Positions 1 through 7,578 of a stretch of DNA of 59,229 nt are shown in pieces (within the stretch, counting starts at the first letter, position 1; each line of letters begins with the position of its first letter). The notes under the pieces are model-generated. The model saw nothing but the letters and a program-made list of their open reading frames with translations. It made no database searches and was not told the DNA's origin. The DNA is taken from NCBI GenBank assembly GCA_029268085.1, contig JAJUHD010000002.1, forward strand, positions 1 through 59,229. The letters run 5' to 3'. The position numbers and the translations under genes are program-made. The DNA comes from Bacillota bacterium (GTDB lineage: Bacteria; Bacillota; Clostridia; Oscillospirales; Oscillospiraceae).

Positions 1-159
1 ACCAAGCAGCTTGTCTCCTACGCGGCGATAACGTTATAGGCAAAGCCGCCTTACGATACCAGCTTTATGCAGGCTGGCGGACAATTCACAAGGATGATCT
101 GCCATGCAAATAAACAAAGAATAGCTTTTGCATATATCCTTGTATTATAAAGTAGTAGT
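1..159. other. Left flank of the insertion element, no complete gene
   Basis: No complete gene is visible. In the first plus-strand frame 12 codons precede a TAG at 37-39 and could be the tail of an upstream gene, but this is too short to assign. A small hairpin (CCAGC/GCTGG) lies near 62-78. An AT-rich stretch around 141-151 could hold a -10 element for the RNA that follows, but no well-spaced -35 is seen. The left end of the IS110 element should lie here or just outside the window. Confidence 0.3.
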
Positions 160-375
160 TCTTAGAGACCCTTCTCCGGGTCTGTGCTACACTGTAAAGG
201 ATGCTGTGGATTGGTTCATGCCTCCTACCGCCAGACGGTTTGATTAAGGCTCCAACCACAGTCCTTTACCAGTTTGTTAATCAGTTAGATACCGCCAGAC
301 GGTTTATGTGGAACAAGGTTACAAGCGTAAGGTGTCCTGTGGAACCAGCATCAAATAAACCTGTTGGAGGTATCA
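160..375 (+). ncRNA. Candidate IS110 bridge RNA
   Basis: The 5' non-coding part of the element folds into three consecutive hairpins. The first is a short stem, AGACCC (166-171) with GGGTCT (178-183). The second is long: 192-214 pairs with 252-272 through about 20 base pairs with small bulges, enclosing a 37-nt loop (215-251). The third is closed by 272-278 with 354-360 and holds a second large loop. Known IS110 bridge RNAs have this order: 5' stem-loop, target-binding loop, donor-binding loop, located just upstream of the recombinase. Both large loops contain the same 16-nt motif (226-241 and 290-305). The folding was done by eye. RNA ends are not known. Confidence 0.6.
226..305 (+). repeat. 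16-nt direct repeat in both bridge-RNA loops
   Basis: The motif taccgccagacggttt occurs at 226-241 and again at 290-305, once inside each predicted large loop. An 11-nt part of it (cagacggtttg, 232-242) occurs inverted at 1621-1631, beyond the transposase stop codon. Confidence 0.85.
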
Positions 376-377
376 TC

Positions 378-1559
378 ATGATTTGTGTGGGAATTGATGT
401 AGCCAAGGATAAGCACGACTGCTTCATCCTCAGCACGGAAGGTGAAGTCCTTATGGATGTGTTCACCATCCCAAATAATGCAGAAGGGTTTGATCTGCTC
501 TTACAGACGATACATCGTTGTACCGGTCCTCAAGATAAAATAAAAGTAGGACTTGAGGCAACCGGACACTACAGCTACAACATCCTCGGATTCCTGCTTG
601 ACAAAGGTCTGGCCACCTATGTCATCAATCCGCTGCACACCAACCTTTACCGAAAAAGTCTCAGCCTTCGTAAGGCGAAGACTGACCGTATCGATGCGCG
701 TACTATTGCATCTATGCTCATGTCTGATGTGGACCTCAAGTCCTACACAGACACAGCATACCACAACGAGGAGCTAAAATCACTCACAAGATACAGATTC
801 GATAAAGTCAGAGAAAGAGCAAAGCTGAAACAGTCGGTATCTCGCTTGGTCACGATCCTGTTCCCAGAGCTGGAAAAGATGGTTCCAAGCCTCCATATGG
901 TCTCTGTTTACGCGCTTCTCAGCGAGTTTCCAGGGGCCAGACAGATTGCCGGTGTCCATCTGACACGGTTGAAGACACTCCTGCAAGAAGCATCTAAAGG
1001 ACGCTACGGACGAGATATGGCGACGAAGCTTCGAGATGCTGCAAGATGTTCTATTGGATCCGTTATGCCCGCCAAGTCGCTGGAACTGCAACACACCATT
1101 CGGCTGATTCGGGAACTGGATGCCGAGATCAATGATATTGAGGCGGCGATCCAGACCATGATGGAAGATATACACTCTCCCATTACAACCATCCCCGGCA
1201 TTGGTGTTCGTATGGGTGCTATGATTCTGGCTGAGGTCGGCGACTTCTCTCGCTTCGATTCCCCCGACAAAATTCTGGCTTATGCTGGCTTGTCGCCGTC
1301 TACTTACCAATCCGGACAGCTCTCATTATCTGGGGCATATTCGCACATGGAGAAACGAGGCTCCAGATATCTTCGCTATGCACTCTACCATGCCACCAAA
1401 TACGTCTGCCTTTGGGATCCAACCTTTGCGGCTTATCTGGCTAAGAAACGTGCAGAAGGCAAGCACTACAACGTCGCTCTCTCGCACGCTACTAAGAAGT
1501 TAGTTCGATTGATTTACGCCATGGAGAAATCCGGACAGCCATACAATAGTGCTGCATAA
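378..1559 (+). CDS. IS110 family transposase (DEDD recombinase)
   Basis: 393-residue recombinase that would move the surrounding element, in this family guided by a bridge RNA. The N-terminal RuvC-like DEDD domain shows D7, E60, D103 and D106. The C-terminal transposase_20 domain (about 270-345) begins with a helix-hairpin-helix-like IPGIG motif and carries the GLSP...SG motif, with S312 the likely catalytic serine. The start at 378 is chosen because GGAGG lies 7 bases upstream (366-370) and the protein then begins as the family does. The longer frame from 201 would run through the structured RNA and is not supported. The gene looks intact, with no frameshift or missing catalytic residue. Confidence 0.93.
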   Translation: MICVGIDVAKDKHDCFILSTEGEVLMDVFTIPNNAEGFDLLLQTIHRCTGPQDKIKVGLEATGHYSYNILGFLLDKGLATYVINPLHTNLYRKSLSLRKAKTDRIDARTIASMLMSDVDLKSYTDTAYHNEELKSLTRYRFDKVRERAKLKQSVSRLVTILFPELEKMVPSLHMVSVYALLSEFPGARQIAGVHLTRLKTLLQEASKGRYGRDMATKLRDAARCSIGSVMPAKSLELQHTIRLIRELDAEINDIEAAIQTMMEDIHSPITTIPGIGVRMGAMILAEVGDFSRFDSPDKILAYAGLSPSTYQSGQLSLSGAYSHMEKRGSRYLRYALYHATKYVCLWDPTFAAYLAKKRAEGKHYNVALSHATKKLVRLIYAMEKSGQPYNSAA

Positions 1560-1678
1560 ACCTCATGCTCGTAAGTTCAGCAGGCGTCCGGTTGGACGTC
1601 AGCTTTGCTATACCCTTTTTCAAACCGTCTGTTTTTTTGCCAATCCATATTTTTAGACTTGACTTTTAATAGTTAGTC

Positions 1679-2389
1679 TTAATCTCCGGCTTTAAAGCCG
1701 CTGCTTTTTAATTTTTGCAAAGATAAAAGAGTTTCTTTTGTATCGGTAAGGCGCTCAAGGGCTTCCGATTTCAGTGAAGCGGAGAGTCCAGAAACCTCTT
1801 TCCCGATTTTATCCGTCAGTTGGGCGAGCCGTTTTTCATAGAGCGGATCACTTGCAATAAGCCGCGCATGTCCGATAAGAAGCTCGGCGGGGGAATAGGG
1901 CTCGTCAGTGCCGGCAGATGCAGTCAATATTTCGTATATGCCGCTGTCGTCCACAAGCTGTTCGGACAGTACCCTGAAGCCGTTATTATAGAGCCATTTG
2001 CGCAGATGAGCCGATTTTGACATAGGCTGAAGGATAAGAAAGCAGGAGTTTTCTCTTGTCCATGGTGCGGCCTCAAGTATCGACGCGATATTTTCACCGC
2101 CCATCCCAGCGATGACGACGGTATCGATGTTTTTTCCTTTAAGTGCGGAAAGCCCGTCGCAAAGATGAAACTCGATCCTGCCGTCCTGGCCATATTCCGC
2201 AGCCGTTTGTTTAGCGTGACGGAGCGGCTCTTTATTTATATCGGTTGCATAAAGCTTTCCGCCATATCCGTTCTGTGCGAGCCAGACAGGGATATATCCG
2301 TGGTCTGTCCCGACATCGGCAGCCCCGATACCGTCAGGAACGAGTTCTGCAATGGCTTTAAGCCTTGCCGAAAGCCTAAGTAAAGACAA
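1679..2389 (-). CDS. trmK: tRNA (adenine(22)-N(1))-methyltransferase
   Basis: 236-residue class I SAM-dependent methyltransferase of the TrmK family, which methylates N1 of A22 in the D-loop of Ser/Tyr-type tRNAs. The SAM-binding motif VGTDHGYIP is near the N-terminus. The family motif AGMGG(E) follows near the middle, then LQPM. The C-terminal third is helical and charged, as in TrmK. I place the start at TTG 2389, because a GGAGG at 2402-2398 is spaced 8 bases from it. The in-frame ATG at 2404 contains that GGAGG, and a TTG at 2422 has no ribosome-binding site. The gene sits beside the IS110 element and looks intact. Confidence 0.9.
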   Translation of the reverse strand: MSLLRLSARLKAIAELVPDGIGAADVGTDHGYIPVWLAQNGYGGKLYATDINKEPLRHAKQTAAEYGQDGRIEFHLCDGLSALKGKNIDTVVIAGMGGENIASILEAAPWTRENSCFLILQPMSKSAHLRKWLYNNGFRVLSEQLVDDSGIYEILTASAGTDEPYSPAELLIGHARLIASDPLYEKRLAQLTDKIGKEVSGLSASLKSEALERLTDTKETLLSLQKLKSSGFKAGD

Positions 2390-2473
2390 TTGTTGTTCCT
2401 CCATATAACAATACCGTTCCAATACTTTCGGCTTAAGCGAAATTACCGGAACGGCATATAGTCCTCAATGATT

Positions 2474-2692
2474 TTAACTCTTCTGGGCTTCCTGCTGTGC
2501 CAGGAAGTTGTTAACCTGTTCAACAAAATCATCTACATCGAAGCCGTGTGCGGCGCAGGCCTGTTCAATGGTCTCATCGGTCGCAAGGACGCAGGTTAGA
2601 CAGTGCATACCGATGGCATTGAAAAACGGGGCGGTCTGAGGAGCATTTTCCAAAACTTCGATAAGAAGTGAATCTTTAGAAATAGTATACAC
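2474..2692 (-). CDS. DUF1858 (redox-disulfide-like) small protein
   Basis: 72-residue protein of the DUF1858 / hybrid-cluster-associated disulfide family. These short helical proteins carry a conserved CxxC; here it is GMHCLTC, followed by an acidic helical tail typical of the family. No enzymatic role is established; a redox or metal-binding role is inferred from the Cys pair. The start is put at GTG 2692, spaced 8 bases from GGAGG. The in-frame ATG at 2707 overlaps that ribosome-binding site and is less likely. It is in the same orientation as trmK, which lies about 85 bases downstream. Confidence 0.8.
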   Translation of the reverse strand: MYTISKDSLLIEVLENAPQTAPFFNAIGMHCLTCVLATDETIEQACAAHGFDVDDFVEQVNNFLAQQEAQKS

Positions 2693-2768
2693 AGGGCATA
2701 CCTCCATATATTTTATAGTCATATTATACTCAGATAGTATGAAAAATGCAAGCCTATGTTGAAGATGC

Positions 2769-2799
2769 AAAAAAAGAGAACCGAAAATCGGTTCTCTTT
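2769..2799 (-). terminator. Terminator of the tRNA operon
   Basis: An AAAGAGAACCG / CGGTTCTCTTT hairpin with loop aaaat is followed on the minus strand by a run of seven T, directly after the CCA end of tRNA-Cys. It is a classic rho-independent terminator. Confidence 0.9.
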
Positions 2800-2873
2800 G
2801 GAGGCGCCACCCAGATTTGAACTGGGGAGTCGCGGATTTGCAGTCCGCTGCCTTACCACTTGGCTATGGCGCC
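2799..2873 (-). tRNA. tRNA-Cys (GCA)
   Basis: A full cloverleaf can be drawn: acceptor GGCGCCA/TGGCGCC, anticodon loop with GCA, T-arm with TTCAAAT, discriminator T and encoded CCA. It is the last gene of the five-tRNA operon and lies immediately before the terminator. A 145-bp spacer separates it from tRNA-Gly. Confidence 0.97.
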
Positions 2874-3018
2874 GCATCGCTGCCCGAGCTACTGGCTACA
2901 AACCGCCGCCATTCGGCACCGTTCTTCCGCCGTTAGCTCAGTCGCTCCTTTTCGAAAAAAACTACAGGTTTTTTCGAAAGGGGATAGAGGGAAAATATTT
3001 GCTGGCTATAACTGAAGA
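2874..3018. other. Spacer inside the tRNA operon with a hairpin
   Basis: 145 bp without a gene between tRNA-Gly and tRNA-Cys. It holds an imperfect AT-rich hairpin (about 2947-2983, arms built on TTTCGAAAAA). On the plus strand, 2931-2944 reads cgttagctcagtcg, like the D-arm start of a tRNA, but no complete tRNA follows. Confidence 0.5.
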
Positions 3019-3094
3019 TGGAGCGGGCGACGAGATTCGAACTCGCTACCTCCACCTTGGCAAGGTGGCGCTCTGCCAAATGAGCTACGCCCGC
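3019..3094 (-). tRNA. tRNA-Gly (GCC)
   Basis: Acceptor GCGGGCG/CGCCCGC, anticodon loop TTGCCAA giving anticodon GCC, a TTCGAAT T-loop, discriminator T and encoded CCA. Fourth gene of the minus-strand tRNA operon. Confidence 0.97.
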
Positions 3095-3135
3095 ATTTTT
3101 GATTGCCCCATCGGATGAAAAACATCCGATGGGGT

Positions 3136-3211
<76 letters not shown>

Positions 3212-3236
3212 ATATAAGGGACACTATTGCATCCCT

Positions 3237-3313
3237 TGGCGACCCAGAACGGGCTCGAACCGTCGACCTCCAGCGTGACAGGCTGGCGTTCTAACCAACT
3301 GAACTACTGGGCC
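3237..3313 (-). tRNA. tRNA-Asp (GTC)
   Basis: Acceptor GGCCCAG/CTGGGTC, anticodon loop CTGTCAC giving GTC, discriminator G (expected for Asp) and encoded CCA. Second gene of the operon. Confidence 0.97.
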
Positions 3314-3321
3314 ATAATGGA

Positions 3322-3397
3322 TGGTGGGAACAACAGGGCTCGAACCTGTGACCCCATGCTTGTAAGGCATGTGCTCTTCCAGCTGAGCTATGCTCCC
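3322..3397 (-). tRNA. tRNA-Val (TAC)
   Basis: Acceptor GGGAGCA/TGTTCCC, anticodon loop CTTACAA giving TAC, discriminator A and encoded CCA. First gene of the operon, about 27 bases downstream of the -10 element. Confidence 0.97.
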
Positions 3398-3424
3398 ATA
3401 TGCAAAACCTCAAGCGGCTTTGCC

Positions 3425-3453
3425 AGTATACTAAATAATTAGTCAATTGTCAA
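3425..3453 (-). promoter_or_regulatory. Promoter of the tRNA operon
   Basis: On the minus strand TTGACA (3453-3448) and TATACT (3430-3425) are separated by 17 bases, a near-consensus vegetative promoter directly upstream of tRNA-Val. Confidence 0.85.
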
Positions 3454-3497
3454 GGTCATTTTCCCATTTTTTCAACGTTGTGCGTTATTAAGGGAAA

Positions 3498-4373
3498 TTA
3501 TTCCGTTTGTGCCAAAATATTTCGAATCTCGTCGGGCGTGAATATATAGGTTTTATTGCAGAAATGGCAGTTTATTTCCGCGTTTTCTCCACTTTCAGCG
3601 ATTTCCCCGAGCGCTTCGCTTCCTATGCTTTTAAGTGCGCGGAGGATACGCTCACGGCTGCAGTAGCAGCGGTATTCAACGCTTTTGCAGGAGAGAGTCT
3701 CCGGCTCAAGGCCTGAAAGCACATGATCTATCAGATCCTCCGCAGTCCCGTTCTGCAAAATGTCCGTAACCTGACCCATTTTCGCAATATTACCTTCAAT
3801 GGTGTCGATAAGTGACACAGGAGCGCCGGGAAGCAGCGAAACAATGAAGCCGCCGGCGCATCTTATCGACAGATCGGTATCGACGAGTACGCCGAGACCG
3901 CAGGCAGTACCGACCTGCTCGCTTTCAACAAAATAATATGTCAGATCCTCGGCTATCTCACCGCTGACAAGCGCAGTTGACCCGATATAAGGTTCCTTCA
4001 GGCCCAGATCACGGCTGACGGTGAGCGTGCCGTTTACACCAACTGCACCGCCAACGTCGAGCTTGCCGTTCTGCTTGAGCGGCAGATCAATATGTGGATT
4101 CTGTACATAGCCGCGAACGTTTCCGGAGTTGTCCGAAACGGCGATAACGTTGCCGATGGGTCCGCCGCCGTTGATGCGGAGAGTAACGGTTGCGTCCTTT
4201 TCCTTGAGCAGATCGCCGAGCATGGAGCATGCGCAGAGCGTTCTTCCCAGAGCGGCGGACGCGACAGGACTCAGACCGTGGATCTTCCGCGCGCTCTCCA
4301 CTATACTGCGTCCGCTGATTGCGGATATTTTTGCATAGCCGTCTGCTGTTACTGCACGTATGATCTCGTCCAT
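3498..4373 (-). CDS. hslO: Redox-regulated chaperone Hsp33
   Basis: 291-residue cytosolic holdase chaperone that is switched on by oxidative unfolding. The C-terminal redox switch is visible as CYC (C236, C238) and CHFC (C269, C272), the four zinc-binding cysteines of the family. The N-terminal substrate-binding domain contains the glycine-rich GGGPIG segment typical of Hsp33. The start at ATG 4373 follows a GAGGTG ribosome-binding site; an in-frame TTG four codons upstream is unlikely. Its start is 8 bases beyond the stop of the upstream methyltransferase gene, so the two are probably co-transcribed. Confidence 0.95.
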   Translation of the reverse strand: MDEIIRAVTADGYAKISAISGRSIVESARKIHGLSPVASAALGRTLCACSMLGDLLKEKDATVTLRINGGGPIGNVIAVSDNSGNVRGYVQNPHIDLPLKQNGKLDVGGAVGVNGTLTVSRDLGLKEPYIGSTALVSGEIAEDLTYYFVESEQVGTACGLGVLVDTDLSIRCAGGFIVSLLPGAPVSLIDTIEGNIAKMGQVTDILQNGTAEDLIDHVLSGLEPETLSCKSVEYRCYCSRERILRALKSIGSEALGEIAESGENAEINCHFCNKTYIFTPDEIRNILAQTE

Positions 4374-4381
4374 ATCACACC

Positions 4382-5119
4382 TCAATGTGAAGTATTTTCT
4401 GCTATTATAAAGATCCTGCCGAGCTCGCTCTGCGGTCCGTCTGACCGAATCTCCATGTTTGAGAAGCCGGCGGAAGAGAGAAGATTAACAAGCTTTTCGG
4501 GTTCGTGGCAGTATTCCACATGCTCCTCGAAGGAGCGCTGCCAGAACCTCCCCCTGCGGGTGAAGAGATCCATTCCGTAGTAAAGGGCATTTTCCTCTTC
4601 GTTGAAGTCTGCCCGCCACAGGCAGAGGTTATTCTCGTCCTCGTCAACAGAAGTGAAGCCGTTCAGCGAGCGGAGACGATCTGGAGAGTTGATATCGAAA
4701 ATGAGCATACCGCCCGGCTCGATAAAAAGATGCAGCAGGCGAAAGAGCTCCGGCAGATCGGCGGGCTGAAGATAATTGATCGCATCAAGGCAGGATACCG
4801 CGGCATTGACCGTACCGTAAAGATCGAGCTCCGTCATCGTCTGGCAAAGAAACAGGGGAGGGATAACGCCATTAAGCTCAGCGAACTTTTCCTGCGCGAT
4901 ACAGAGCATATCGGAAGAAGCATCGGCAGCGATCATTTCATAGCCGCGCTGTGCCATTAAAGCGGTGAGAGTTCCTGTTCCGCAGCCGATGTCGAGAAGG
5001 GTTCTGACGGTTTTGCCTCTCTCTTTGAAAATTTTTTCGTAAAAATCGGCAAAATCCTCATAGCGGATATCGCTGGTAAATCTATCATACACCGGTGCAA
5101 GAGAACCGTAGGCGCTCAT
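4382..5119 (-). CDS. Class I SAM-dependent methyltransferase
   Basis: 245-residue methyltransferase with the Rossmann SAM-binding motif LDIGCGTGT near residue 42, then an acidic residue after the second strand (ADAS). The arrangement MSAYGSLAPVYDRF at the N-terminus matches the YqeM-like family of uncharacterised Firmicutes methyltransferases. The substrate is not known. An in-frame stop directly upstream fixes ATG 5119 as the first possible start. It is followed at 8 bases by hslO and is probably in the same transcript. Confidence 0.8.
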   Translation of the reverse strand: MSAYGSLAPVYDRFTSDIRYEDFADFYEKIFKERGKTVRTLLDIGCGTGTLTALMAQRGYEMIAADASSDMLCIAQEKFAELNGVIPPLFLCQTMTELDLYGTVNAAVSCLDAINYLQPADLPELFRLLHLFIEPGGMLIFDINSPDRLRSLNGFTSVDEDENNLCLWRADFNEEENALYYGMDLFTRRGRFWQRSFEEHVEYCHEPEKLVNLLSSAGFSNMEIRSDGPQSELGRIFIIAENTSH

Positions 5120-5164
5120 TTATTTCATTCATCCTTTTCAAAAAAATAGGGTACAAACAAGATA

Positions 5165-5198
5165 CAAAACGACCATCAGAAAACGAATGGCCGTTTTG
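5165..5198 (-). terminator. Hairpin downstream of yerC
   Basis: A CAAAACGGCCAT / ATGGTCGTTTTG stem (one G-T pair) lies between yerC and the methyltransferase gene. Downstream T's are scattered rather than a clean run, so it may be a weak terminator or an attenuating hairpin. Confidence 0.5.
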
Positions 5199-5235
5199 TC
5201 TCTGTTTTGGCATATTAATGACTGCGAGCGGCAGA

Positions 5236-5538
5236 TTATTTTGGTTCTTCCTGTTCGGCAAGACGTTTGAAAACGCAGGCATAACCCTCCTGACCGTATT
5301 GCAGGCTGCGGTTTACGCGGCTGATGGTCGCGCTGGAGGCACCGGTTTTTTCGAGAATCTCGTTATAGATGCAGCCCTTGTTGAGGAGTGAAGCAACCTG
5401 ATAACGCTGCTCCATTGCCTGAAGCTCGGTGATCGTGCAGAGGTCGTCAAAGAAATTAATGCACTCTTCGACGGTTTTCAGCGTAAGAATAGCCCGGTAC
5501 ATCTCTTCGTTGCGGGGTTTTTTAGCCTGTTTATTCAT
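5236..5538 (-). CDS. YerC/YecD family TrpR-related protein
   Basis: 100-residue DNA-binding protein of the YerC/YecD family, related to the Trp repressor fold. The central helix-turn-helix reads LLNKGCIYNEILEKTGASSA, followed by TISRVNRSLQ, where the recognition helix is expected. Length is that of the family. Its regulon and ligand are not known, and Trp binding should not be assumed. The start has an AAAGGAG ribosome-binding site. It is divergent from purA, with about 220 bp between them. Confidence 0.85.
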   Translation of the reverse strand: MNKQAKKPRNEEMYRAILTLKTVEECINFFDDLCTITELQAMEQRYQVASLLNKGCIYNEILEKTGASSATISRVNRSLQYGQEGYACVFKRLAEQEEPK

Positions 5539-5672
5539 AAAAACACCACTCCTTTGTATTTATGCGGAAATCATAATTCCGGAATATGTCCGCGTATGTG
5601 TGACAAAATAGCCCATTAACGCACTTTCATTCTATAACAGTAAATAATGAAAGTAAAGCCTTAATTTTCGCC

Positions 5673-5701
5673 TTGCAAAAGAATACGAAATATTATACAA
5701 T
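5673..5701 (+). promoter_or_regulatory. Promoter of purA
   Basis: TTGCAA (5673-5678) and TACAAT (5696-5701) with a 17-base spacer. It lies 56 bases upstream of the purA start codon. No purine riboswitch-like structure is evident in the short leader. Confidence 0.75.
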
Positions 5702-5756
5702 TATAAAGTACGAAAAATATGAATATGGACATATTCGATTCAATGAGGTGACATTC

Positions 5757-7040
5757 ATGGTAAAGGCTATAGTTGGTGCAAACTGGGGCGATGAAGGAAA
5801 AGGTAAAATCACCGATATGCTTGCCGAAAAATCCGACATTATCATTCGCTATCAGGGCGGCGCCAATGCCGGTCATACCATTATCAATAAATACGGCAAA
5901 TTCGCTCTGCACTCACTCCCTTCGGGGATTTTTTATCCGCATACGACGAATATTATCGGAAATGGCGTTGCGCTCAATATTCGTTCTTTTACAGATGAGA
6001 TAAATGCTCTCCGCGAACGCGGCGTGCCGGAACCGAGAATAATAATTTCAGAACGCACGCAGGTTGTAATGCCTTATCATATCCTTTTTGACGCTTACGA
6101 AGAGGAACGTCTTGCGGGAAAGGCTTTCGGTTCAACGAAGTCCGGAATTGCGCCCTTTTATTCCGATAAATTTGCAAAGATCGGTTTTCAAGTCAATGAG
6201 CTCTTTGACGACGAACTGCTGAAGAGCCGTCTGCAGAACGTCTGCACAATAAAAAATACGCTGCTTGAGCATCTGTACCGCAAGCCGCTTCTCGACCCTG
6301 ACGAGCTATTTGCCGAAATGGTAAAGCAGCGCGGGCTTATTGCACCCTTTGTCGGAGATATCGACCCAGTCATCCGCGCCGCGCTGAAGGAAGGGAAGGA
6401 TATTCTGCTTGAAGGGCAGCTCGGTACACTTAAGGATACCGACTTCGGCATCTATCCCTTTGTGACGTCCTCCAATACCCTTGCAGGATACGGAACGGTC
6501 GGCGCGGGGATTCCACCCACAGAGATTAAAAGCGTCATTGCGGTTACAAAGGCCTATTCGAGCGCTGTCGGCGGAGGCGCCTTCGTTTCTGAGCTTTTCG
6601 GCGAGGAGGCGGAGACTCTCAGGCGGCTTGGCGGCGACAACGGCGAATACGGCGCGACTACTGGAAGACCCCGCAGAGTCGGTTGGTTCGATGCCGTTGC
6701 AAGCGCTTTCGGTTGCCGTATGCAGGGGGCGACGGAAGCTGTGCTCACGGCGGTGGACGTTCTCGGGTATATGGACGAGATCAAGGTCTGCGTCGGCTAT
6801 GAAATTGACGGCGAAGTGACTTCGGAATTTCCGGTTTCATCAAAGCTCAACAGGGCGAGACCTGTCTACGCAACTTTGCCCGGCTGGAAATGCGACATCC
6901 GAGGCGAAAAGAACTATGAGGCACTTCCGAAGCAGCTCAAGGACTATGTAGATTTCATTGAAGCGCATATCCATGTGCCAATCAACTTAGTTTCCACCGG
7001 CCCGAAGCGCGAGGACATAGCGGTCAGAAATAAGGCATAA
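5757..7040 (+). CDS. purA: Adenylosuccinate synthetase
   Basis: 427-residue enzyme that joins IMP and aspartate with GTP hydrolysis, the first step from IMP to AMP. The N-terminal motif NWGDEGKGK supplies the catalytic Asp and the P-loop-like element, followed by GGANAGHT with the catalytic His. Mid-protein STKSGI and the C-terminal STGPKREDI (GTP-base contact) also fit the family. The start at 5757 is preceded by GAGGTGA and gives the canonical N-terminus. The longer frame from 5673 would begin inside the promoter. Length is normal. Confidence 0.96.
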   Translation: MVKAIVGANWGDEGKGKITDMLAEKSDIIIRYQGGANAGHTIINKYGKFALHSLPSGIFYPHTTNIIGNGVALNIRSFTDEINALRERGVPEPRIIISERTQVVMPYHILFDAYEEERLAGKAFGSTKSGIAPFYSDKFAKIGFQVNELFDDELLKSRLQNVCTIKNTLLEHLYRKPLLDPDELFAEMVKQRGLIAPFVGDIDPVIRAALKEGKDILLEGQLGTLKDTDFGIYPFVTSSNTLAGYGTVGAGIPPTEIKSVIAVTKAYSSAVGGGAFVSELFGEEAETLRRLGGDNGEYGATTGRPRRVGWFDAVASAFGCRMQGATEAVLTAVDVLGYMDEIKVCVGYEIDGEVTSEFPVSSKLNRARPVYATLPGWKCDIRGEKNYEALPKQLKDYVDFIEAHIHVPINLVSTGPKREDIAVRNKA

Positions 7041-7084
7041 ATAATTATCAGATCTATGCAGGACCTATAAAGGAGGGAGTGTCT

Positions 7085-7546
7085 TTGGATACCATGACAG
7101 TAGCATGGGCAGTTCTCATCGTTGTTTTTCTAATAATTGAGGGAGCAACAGCCGGACTTACGTCCATCTGGTTCGCTGCCGGAGCTCTTACGGCGCTTGC
7201 GGTTACTTTTTTAGGTGGGCCCGTATGGCTGCAAATAGTTCTGTTCATTGCAGTATCCGTTGTAACGCTTATACTGACAAGGCCTCTTGCAAAGAAATTT
7301 GTGAACAAAAAGATTCAGCCTACCAACGCGGATAAGGTCATCGGAGGTACTGCAACCGTTACCGAAAGGATCGACAATGTCGCTGGAATAGGCGCGGTAT
7401 CCGTAGGCGGAAGAATATGGACCGCAAGAAGCGCGACCGGTGAGATTATTGAGGAAGGCACGCTTACAGAGATAAAATCCATCGAAGGAGTTAAACTGCT
7501 TGTAGTACCGCAGAAAGCGGCACAGACGGCAGAAAAAAATAACTGA
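7085..7546 (+). CDS. NfeD family membrane protein
   Basis: 153-residue NfeD-type protein. Three hydrophobic segments span roughly residues 5-75, and the C-terminal 75 residues look like the soluble OB-fold domain of the family (GGTATVTERI...GRIWTARS). NfeD proteins are partners of SPFH/stomatin proteins, and the next gene, 32 bases downstream, is one. Start: TTG 7085 sits 8 bases after GGAGG; a GTG at 7079 is too close to it and the ATG at 7094 too far. It lacks the N-terminal ClpP-like protease domain of long NfeD forms. Confidence 0.85.
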   Translation: MDTMTVAWAVLIVVFLIIEGATAGLTSIWFAAGALTALAVTFLGGPVWLQIVLFIAVSVVTLILTRPLAKKFVNKKIQPTNADKVIGGTATVTERIDNVAGIGAVSVGGRIWTARSATGEIIEEGTLTEIKSIEGVKLLVVPQKAAQTAEKNN

Positions 7547-7578
7547 CGCCGTACGGCACGGCAGAAAGGAAGTTATCT

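Larger units (their letters stand above)
160..1631 (+). mobile_element. IS110-family insertion element, ends approximate
   Basis: A single recombinase gene is preceded by about 215 nt of structured non-coding DNA and followed by a short right end. The right limit is set provisionally at the inverted 11-mer at 1621-1631. A small hairpin (CGTCC/GGACG, near 1585-1598) lies in the right end. IS110 elements usually leave no long terminal repeats or target duplication, so exact ends cannot be read from one copy. The left end may lie upstream of 160. Chromosomal coding resumes with the end of trmK at 1679. Confidence 0.7.

Noticed and set aside
201..377. N-terminal extension of the IS110 transposase from 201
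   Set aside because: It runs through the structured RNA, lacks family similarity, and a GGAGG-preceded ATG at 378 gives the canonical start.
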